From: Bacteroidales bacterium
GTDB lineage: Bacteria; Bacteroidota; Bacteroidia; Bacteroidales; WCHB1-69
Length of the DNA stretch: 5,009 bases
NCBI GenBank assembly: GCA_031273515.1
Contig: JAISRU010000087.1
Span: 1 to 5,009 of the forward strand
Reading direction: 5' to 3'
Shown here in pieces: positions 1-5,009 of this stretch. Within the stretch, counting starts at the first letter, position 1, and each line of letters starts with the position of its first letter. The notes under the pieces are model-generated. The model made no database searches, was not told the origin of the DNA, and saw only the letters and a program-made list of their open reading frames with translations. A program made the position numbers and the translations under genes.

Positions 1-546
1 TTCTCTATGACAAGAACTACAGAAATAGCCCGTATCGCAGGAGTTAATCATGCCCTGCTGCATTACTATTTTCAGACAAAAGAAGAACTCTTTACAAAAG
101 TCTTCGAAAAGAAAATGCAGGAAGTGATTTTCTCTCTCTTATCGGTTATCAGTCAGGATTTGCCGCTTATCGACAAAATCAAAGCAGGTATTGAATCTCA
201 CTTCGATTGTATTGTCCAAAATCCGCAAATGCCCTTCTTTATCCTCAATGAATTTCTAACCAATGCTAAACGAATAAAGACATTTCGTCCGATCCTTGAA
301 CCAATCATCACAGAAGTATATTCCTGTCTGGAAGCCGATCTTCAAAAAGCAATAACTAACAAGGAAATTCGTCCGATTACTTCCTCCGATCTATTGTATA
401 ATATAGTTACGCTTAATGTCTGTTCTTTTATCGTACAACCCATTGCTTTTCAATTGCTCAATCTGAGCAAAGAAGAATATACGGCGTTTATCAATCGACG
501 AAAAGCCGAAAACGTAGAAACTATTTTGAGCCGATTGCGTTTATGA
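1..546 (+). CDS. TetR/AcrR-family transcriptional regulator, 5' end cut by window edge
   Basis: A one-component repressor-type regulator: an N-terminal helix-turn-helix binds a palindromic operator, and a helical C-terminal domain dimerises and binds an unknown ligand. The frame is open from base 1, with 181 residues visible. The ATG at base 7 is very unlikely to be the true start, because the protein begins in the middle of the HTH: the visible stretch TEIARIAGVNHALLHYYF (visible residues 7-24) followed by KEELF matches helices 2-4 of the family. About 25-30 N-terminal residues, including helix 1, should lie upstream of the window. The rest (visible residues about 45-181) is helical, without membrane segments. 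It contains NPQMPFFILNEF (about 72-83), a pattern I have seen in TetR-type regulators of Bacteroidota. The stop TGA lies 49 bases before the large activase gene on the same strand, so the two may be co-transcribed or the regulator may act on its neighbour. The family call is secure; the ligand and targets cannot be told from the sequence. Confidence 0.9.
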   Translation, partial: FSMTRTTEIARIAGVNHALLHYYFQTKEELFTKVFEKKMQEVIFSLLSVISQDLPLIDKIKAGIESHFDCIVQNPQMPFFILNEFLTNAKRIKTFRPILEPIITEVYSCLEADLQKAITNKEIRPITSSDLLYNIVTLNVCSFIVQPIAFQLLNLSKEEYTAFINRRKAENVETILSRLRL

Positions 547-566
547 TACAAATGATTATAATCTTG
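535..566 (+). promoter_or_regulatory. Candidate Bacteroidota-type promoter for the large activase gene
   Basis: TAATCTTG (559-566) differs by one base from the Bacteroidota -7 consensus TAnnTTTG. A TTG (535-537), 21 bases upstream, could serve as the -33 element, and would sit inside the last codons of the regulator gene. A TATAAT hexamer (557-562) overlaps the same place. Transcription would start near 573-575 and leave a leader of just over 20 bases. The match is short and the region AT-rich, so this is tentative; read-through from the regulator gene is the alternative. Confidence 0.3.
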
Positions 567-569
567 TAT
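546..569. promoter_or_regulatory. Palindromic candidate operator between the regulator and the activase gene
   Basis: Outer arms ATACAA (546-551) and TTGTAT (564-569) are exact reverse complements separated by 12 bases. Inside them lies a perfect 10-base palindrome, GATTATAATC (554-563), offset by one base from the centre of the outer arms. Size and symmetry suit a TetR-family dimer site, and the element overlaps the candidate promoter, which would allow repression by occlusion. The region is AT-rich, so part of the symmetry could be chance. No T-run follows it, so a terminator is unlikely. Confidence 0.45.
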
Positions 570-595
570 ACTAATAAAATAAAAAATATACACCA

Positions 596-3500
596 ATGAA
601 TAAAAATATTCCGGAATTAAATGTCGGTATAGACATAGGGTCTACAACATTTAAATTAGTAGCAGTAGATACAAACGGAAAAATGGTATTTTCTGACTAT
701 CGCCGGCATAATACCGACATAAAGCAGGCTGCACGGGATACGTACGAAAAAATGTATCACTTTATCGGCGACTGTTTGATGCATGTCGTCTTAACTGGAT
801 CGGTGGGAATGGGCTATGCCGAAAAAATTGGCGCTCGATTTGTTCAGGAAGTGGTCGCAGCCGCCGAATTGATCAAAAAACAATATCCACAAGTCCATAC
901 TTTCATTGATATGGGCGGCGAAGACAGTAAAATGATCTTCTTTGAACAAGGAAAAATTCCGGATATACGTATGAACGGAAATTGTGCCGGCGGTACAGGC
1001 GCTTTTATCGACCAAACCGCCGCACTCTTAGAAATCGACACCAAAGAATTAAACAGTCTGGCGGAAAAAGCTAAAAATATTTATCCTATTGCGTCCCGCT
1101 GCGGCGTGTTTTCCAAGACCGATATTCAGAATTTGTCAAGCCGAAATGTCAGCAAAAACGATATTGCCGCTTCGGTGTTTAATGCCGTCGCAATACAGGT
1201 AGTTGCGTCTTTATCGAAAGGAACGGATATTCTGCCTCAGGTGTTTTTTTGCGGAGGTCCGTTTGCCTTTCTGCCTGAATTGAAAAAAGCGTTTATCCGT
1301 GTCCTGTCCCTTCGAGAAACAGACTGCATCCTGCCCGAAAATGCAGAACTTATCCCCGCATGGGGCTGCGCCTTGATGTCCAAAACAGATCAACATCCGA
1401 CAATCCGCCTAATGGAAGCTATCTACTGGATACGGTTTCAAAAAGAAAATCCGTTCGAAAGTGATTTGACAGGTCGTCTGCCTGCACTTTTTGCTTCCGA
1501 AGAAGACTTTAATCAGTGGAGAAAAAATAAATTAGTCCACTTTGTCCCGCGAACTTCCTGGGGAGAACAGGGTATAATCAATTGTTATCTTGGCGTCGAT
1601 TCAGGATCTACCACCACCAAAATTGTTCTGTTGGACGAAAAAGGACAACTTGTCTTTCAAGATTATGGTCGCAACAAAGGCGACAGTTTCAATGCTTTTT
1701 TAGAAAGTCTGAACAGACTGAAATCCGAAGCGGAACAACACGGAAAAATCATTCGCATTATCGGCAGCGCCGCTACAGGATATGGGGAAAACTTACTGCA
1801 AACGGCATTCAATCTGGATCACGGCATTGTTGAAACGATCGCTCATTTTATGGCGGCACAAAAGGTATCTCCCGAAGTATCTTTTATTCTCGACATAGGC
1901 GGACAGGATATGAAAGCTATCTATATCGAAAATGGAAATATCAATCAGTTAGAGATCAACGAAGCCTGTTCTTCCGGTTGCGGATCGTTTATCGAAAGTT
2001 TCGCCAATATGCTGAATTATTCGGTTGCCGAATTTGCAACAATGTCGTGTCATGCCAAAAATCCGTACGATTTGGGGACTCGTTGCACGGTCTTTATGAA
2101 CTCCAAAGTGAAACAGGCTATGCGCGAGGGCGCCCCAACGGAAGATATCGCTGCAGGATTTTCTTATTCCGTCATCAAAAATTGTCTGTTTAAGGTCTTG
2201 AAGATTAAAAATATTGATGAACTGGGAAATCACATTGTCGTTCAGGGAGGAACCTTTAAAAATCTTTCCGTTGTCAGAGCGCTGGAACTGCTCACTCAAA
2301 AAGAGGTCTACTTTTCCGATATTCCCGAATTAATGGGCGCCTACGGAGCCGCTCTATTTGCCAAACAACAGACTCCCGTTTCCGACGGCGTGGGCATCGA
2401 CCAACTGATTACATCGCAAAAATACACCTCCAATTTCGAAAACTGCAAAGGCTGCGAAAATAACTGCTTTGTAAAAACATTTCATTTCTCCAACGGAAAT
2501 ACATTTTATTCCGGCAATAACTGCGAGAAAATATATTCCAACAAATCGGAACATTTTCTTAGAGGAGTTAATCAGCATACAAAAAAATATGCGCTGCTCT
2601 TCAATCGTTCCAATATCGACAAACAGGACGCAAAATTACGCATCGGCATTCCGAGAGCATTGGGAATATACGAAAATTATCCTTTCTGGCATGCATTGTT
2701 TAATGCTTGCGGTTTTCTGCCCGTATTGTCAAAAGCCTCTACCAATCGTCTGTACGAAAAAGGAATACGATCGCTGATGGCAGACAATATCTGTTTCCCT
2801 GCCAAACTGATGCACGGACATATTATGGATCTGATAGAAAGTAAAGTGGACAGAATTTTCTATCCATACGTGGTTTTTGAACAAAAAGAAGACGCCTCGT
2901 CCAAAGACAGTTATAATTGTCCTATCGTTGCGGGATATTCCGACGTGATTAAAAGTTCTGTCGAAACAAGCGAAAACTACAACATCCCGTTCGACGCGCC
3001 TGTGATTTCGTTCAAAGATGAAAAATTGTTACGCAAATCGTGCAGGAAGTATTTACAGTCGCTCGGCGTACCGGGTTCGCTTATATCCAAAGCTGTCGAT
3101 AAAGCCATTGCCGCACAGTCGGAATACATGCATATACTGAAACAACAGTCGACCGAAATCATACAAAAAGCAAAGGAAAACAATCGGATGCTTATTTTAC
3201 TTGCCTGTCGTCCGTATCACATCGATCCGCTGATACAGCACAAAATCTCGGACTGTATTGCCGAAATGGGCATTGATATTATTACCGAAAATATCGATCA
3301 TGTCGAAGGAAACGAAGTTTACAAAGAGTTGCATTCCGTTTCTCAGTGGGCGTATCCGAACCGGATTTTCAAGGCGGCTTATTTCGTGGCTAATACGCAG
3401 GATAATATTCATCTTGTTCAGCTTACTTCTTTCGGATGCGGTCCCGATGCTTTTATTCTCGACGAGGTAAAAGAAATATTAAATCGTAAAGGAAAAAATC

Positions 3501-4861
3501 TCACCCTGTTGAAGATAGATGATGTCAACAACATCGGTTCCTTGCGTTTGCGGATACGTTCTGTTGTGGAAAGTCTGAAATTTGGAAGTAAAACCATTAA
3601 GACTCTTCCGTTCAGGACAACGTCGGCGTTCACTAAGAAAGAACAGTTTCGGACTATCCTTGCACCTTATTTCGCAGAAGGTTATTCGGAATTGTTGCCT
3701 CCTCTGTTCAAACTGATGGGCTATAAATTAATCAACCTGCCAAGCGGAGATACGGAAGCGGCAGAATTGGGACTGAAATATGCTAACAATGAGGTTTGTT
3801 ATCCTGCGACAATCGTTATCGGCAGTATTTTGAAGGCGCTGCAAAGCGGAAAATACGATCCGGACAAGATTGCAATCGGCATGACGCACACAGGCGGACA
3901 ATGCAGAGCGTCCAATTATATTGCGCTTATCAAGAATGCATTGGTAACGGCGGGATATGAAAAGGTTCCTGTTATTTCGGTATCGCTTGGAAGTCATTCG
4001 GGCAACTACCAGCCCGGATTTGAGCTGAAATGGCGTAAGGCGCTCGACATCGCCTTTTTCGGATTATTGTATTCCGATTGTATATCCAAGTTGTATTATC
4101 CGTCCGTCGCGCGGGAGAAAGAAAAAGGAACAGCCAAAAAGTTATGGCAAAAGTACATCAGCGCTTGTATTCCTTATATTGAAAGTCGCAATCGGAGAGG
4201 ATTGTACGCCCTGTTGGAAGAGGCTATCGACGATTTTAATGCAATTATAAATCCTATAGACAATATACCTGCCATTGGGGTCGTGGGTGAAATTTATGTA
4301 AAATATAATTCATTCAGTCATAAGCATGTCCTCGATTGGCTGTCCGGACAGGGAATTGAAGTCGTTGCGCCTTCGATGTATAATTTTTTCATCAACAGTT
4401 TCGTGAACCAGCATATCAACAGTGAACTGCATATCAAACGGACAAATATGCCCGTCTTTATCACAGATTTGTTTTATAAGATAGTGTCTGTTTATACGAA
4501 GAAATTCGATAGAATATGCAGTCGTTTCAGATACTACCGACCCTTTGCAGATATATTTCACGATTCAAAATTAGCGTCGGAGATAATCAGTCTTGCGGCG
4601 AATTTCGGAGAAGGCTGGTTGATTCCCGCCGAACTGGCAGGATTTGCACAACATGGAATCAACAATGCGATCAGTCTTCAACCTTTCGGATGTATTGCAA
4701 ATCACGTCATTTCAAAAGGGATAGAAAAAAGAGTGAAGAAAATCTATCCACAAATGAACCTCTTATCCCTCGACTTCGACGGAGGCGCTTCCGACGCTAA
4801 TATTTTCAATCGTCTGCACTTTATGGTCGAAAACTGTAAGAAAGAACTTGAGAATTTTTAG
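596..4861 (+). CDS. Four-module BcrAD/BadFG-type activase fused to HgdB-like (DUF2229) reductase regions
   Basis: A probable cytoplasmic, oxygen-sensitive iron-sulfur protein that couples ATP hydrolysis to low-potential electron transfer; the substrate is unknown. Module 1 (residues about 8-262) is an ASKHA-fold activase with GIDIGSTTFK (11-20), DMGGEDSK (105-112) and CGGPF (219-223). Its cluster-type cysteines are C130 in NGNCAGGTGAF and C169 in SRCGVF. Module 2 (about 330-590) repeats this with GVDSGSTTTK (333-342), DIGGQDMK (433-440), C458 in NEACSSGCGSF and C497 in TRCTVF. A linker carries C617, C620, C624 and C643. HgdB-like region 1 (about 680-995) starts IGIPRALGIYENYPFW and has C733 in NICFPAK, C775, C871 and C948 in FGCGPDA. 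HgdB-like region 2 (about 1017-1418) has C1068 in VCYPA, C1103 in GGQCRASNY, C1366 in PFGCIANH and DFDGGASDANIFNR near the end. The start is the first ATG after an in-frame TAA at 575-577; an A-rich leader replaces a Shine-Dalgarno. At 1421 residues it is near the size I expect for this fused family and appears intact. There is no signal peptide or membrane segment. Databases usually label such proteins 2-hydroxyglutaryl-CoA dehydratase activator, but nothing here shows that substrate. A relation to double-cubane-cluster reductases is a reasonable alternative. Confidence 0.92.
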   Translation: MNKNIPELNVGIDIGSTTFKLVAVDTNGKMVFSDYRRHNTDIKQAARDTYEKMYHFIGDCLMHVVLTGSVGMGYAEKIGARFVQEVVAAAELIKKQYPQVHTFIDMGGEDSKMIFFEQGKIPDIRMNGNCAGGTGAFIDQTAALLEIDTKELNSLAEKAKNIYPIASRCGVFSKTDIQNLSSRNVSKNDIAASVFNAVAIQVVASLSKGTDILPQVFFCGGPFAFLPELKKAFIRVLSLRETDCILPENAELIPAWGCALMSKTDQHPTIRLMEAIYWIRFQKENPFESDLTGRLPALFASEEDFNQWRKNKLVHFVPRTSWGEQGIINCYLGVDSGSTTTKIVLLDEKGQLVFQDYGRNKGDSFNAFLESLNRLKSEAEQHGKIIRIIGSAATGYGENLLQTAFNLDHGIVETIAHFMAAQKVSPEVSFILDIGGQDMKAIYIENGNINQLEINEACSSGCGSFIESFANMLNYSVAEFATMSCHAKNPYDLGTRCTVFMNSKVKQAMREGAPTEDIAAGFSYSVIKNCLFKVLKIKNIDELGNHIVVQGGTFKNLSVVRALELLTQKEVYFSDIPELMGAYGAALFAKQQTPVSDGVGIDQLITSQKYTSNFENCKGCENNCFVKTFHFSNGNTFYSGNNCEKIYSNKSEHFLRGVNQHTKKYALLFNRSNIDKQDAKLRIGIPRALGIYENYPFWHALFNACGFLPVLSKASTNRLYEKGIRSLMADNICFPAKLMHGHIMDLIESKVDRIFYPYVVFEQKEDASSKDSYNCPIVAGYSDVIKSSVETSENYNIPFDAPVISFKDEKLLRKSCRKYLQSLGVPGSLISKAVDKAIAAQSEYMHILKQQSTEIIQKAKENNRMLILLACRPYHIDPLIQHKISDCIAEMGIDIITENIDHVEGNEVYKELHSVSQWAYPNRIFKAAYFVANTQDNIHLVQLTSFGCGPDAFILDEVKEILNRKGKNLTLLKIDDVNNIGSLRLRIRSVVESLKFGSKTIKTLPFRTTSAFTKKEQFRTILAPYFAEGYSELLPPLFKLMGYKLINLPSGDTEAAELGLKYANNEVCYPATIVIGSILKALQSGKYDPDKIAIGMTHTGGQCRASNYIALIKNALVTAGYEKVPVISVSLGSHSGNYQPGFELKWRKALDIAFFGLLYSDCISKLYYPSVAREKEKGTAKKLWQKYISACIPYIESRNRRGLYALLEEAIDDFNAIINPIDNIPAIGVVGEIYVKYNSFSHKHVLDWLSGQGIEVVAPSMYNFFINSFVNQHINSELHIKRTNMPVFITDLFYKIVSVYTKKFDRICSRFRYYRPFADIFHDSKLASEIISLAANFGEGWLIPAELAGFAQHGINNAISLQPFGCIANHVISKGIEKRVKKIYPQMNLLSLDFDGGASDANIFNRLHFMVENCKKELENF

Positions 4862-4890
4862 TCATGCCATACGGACGCAAATAGTCACGC

Positions 4891-4950
4891 CGTCATTGTA
4901 AGTCCCCACCCTGCCGCCGAGACGTCAGGAAAAAAAAAGTAGGATGACGT
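4891..4950. repeat. Weak inverted repeats around an A9 run downstream of the activase gene
   Basis: Two alternative 6-base pairings share the same right arm: CGTCAT (4891-4896) with ATGACG (4944-4949), and ACGTCA (4922-4927) with TGACGT (4945-4950), the latter enclosing a run of nine A (4930-4938). The loops are long (47 and 17 bases) and no T-run follows on the + strand, so this is not a standard intrinsic terminator. It may be a decayed REP-like element or coincidence. Confidence 0.25.
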
Positions 4951-4974
4951 GGGATCACATTGCTGTAACAGTCC

Positions 4975-5009
4975 TGTCCCGTCAGGGACAATATGTTGGT
5001 AGAAGAAAT
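4975..5009. repeat. GC hairpin plus ATGTTGGTAGAA tail, probable dispersed Bacteroidales repeat (cut by right edge)
   Basis: TGTCCC (4975-4980) pairs exactly with GGGACA (4985-4990) around the loop GTCA, and is followed by ATATGTTGGTAGAAGAAAT up to the window end. The layout of a short GC stem followed by a TGTTGGTAGAAA-like tail resembles a non-coding repeat I recall as scattered in many copies between genes in Bacteroidales. The recognition is from memory and only one copy is visible here. The stem lies 114 bases past the activase stop and lacks a following T-run, so a role as its terminator is possible but not typical. Confidence 0.5.

Noticed and set aside
7..546. Taking the ATG at base 7 as the real start of the regulator, giving a complete 179-residue protein
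   Set aside because: It would begin inside the helix-turn-helix and lack helix 1; the frame stays open to base 1, so the gene most likely starts upstream of the window.
1949..2299. Minus-strand open frame of 116 codons
   Set aside because: It lies entirely antisense to the second activase module, whose conserved motifs explain the sequence, and its translation shows no recognisable domain.
3728..3997. Minus-strand open frame of 89 codons, and the + strand frame of 94 codons at 4516-4800
   Set aside because: Both overlap the C-terminal HgdB-like region in another frame; their translations look like out-of-frame sequence with no motif or separate start signal.
596..4861. Assignment as the 2-hydroxyglutaryl-CoA dehydratase activator gene (hgdC)
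   Set aside because: HgdC is a single small activase module working with separate HgdA and HgdB. This protein is a much larger fusion and no such partners are in the window, so a gene symbol would mislead.
4904..4918. G-quadruplex on the minus strand
   Set aside because: Two of the four G-runs have only two bases, so at best a weak two-layer structure could form; not strong enough to list as a feature.
4930..4974. Rho-independent terminator on the minus strand using the T9 complement of the A-run
   Set aside because: The bases that would precede the T-run on that strand form no stable stem directly next to it, and no minus-strand gene is seen upstream.

Overview
This window looks like chromosome from an anaerobic member of the Bacteroidota, probably Bacteroidales. 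Three things suggest this. The leader of the large gene is A-rich and has no Shine-Dalgarno motif. A TAnnTTTG-like -7 box (TAATCTTG) lies upstream of that gene. The right edge carries a short GC hairpin followed by ATGTTGGTAGAAGAAAT, which resembles a dispersed repeat I associate with Bacteroidales genomes. The taxon is an inference; there is no marker gene here.

Layout: (1) 1-546, + strand, the 3' part of a TetR/AcrR-type regulator gene, cut by the left edge inside its DNA-binding domain. (2) 547-595, a 49-base AT-rich gap holding a palindromic candidate operator that overlaps a candidate promoter. (3) 596-4861, + strand, one intact 1421-residue gene. It fuses two BcrA/BadF/HgdC-type ATP-dependent activase modules, a cysteine cluster, and two regions resembling the HgdB/HgdC-partner reductase family (DUF2229 type). 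(4) 4862-5009, an intergenic tail with weak inverted repeats, a run of nine A and the hairpin repeat. No gene is seen on the minus strand.

How the parts may work together: in the 2-hydroxyacyl-CoA dehydratase and benzoyl-CoA reductase systems, a small iron-sulfur ATPase uses ATP hydrolysis to push an electron at very low potential into a partner iron-sulfur protein. Here both partners lie in one polypeptide, each module is present twice, and the expected cluster cysteines are all visible. It is therefore probably a self-contained ATP-driven low-potential reductase whose substrate is unknown. No CoA-transferase, acyl-CoA dehydrogenase or separate dehydratase subunit lies in the window, so the 'dehydratase activator' label should be read as a family name only. 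The TetR-type protein may sense a small ligand and control the fusion gene through the palindrome between them.
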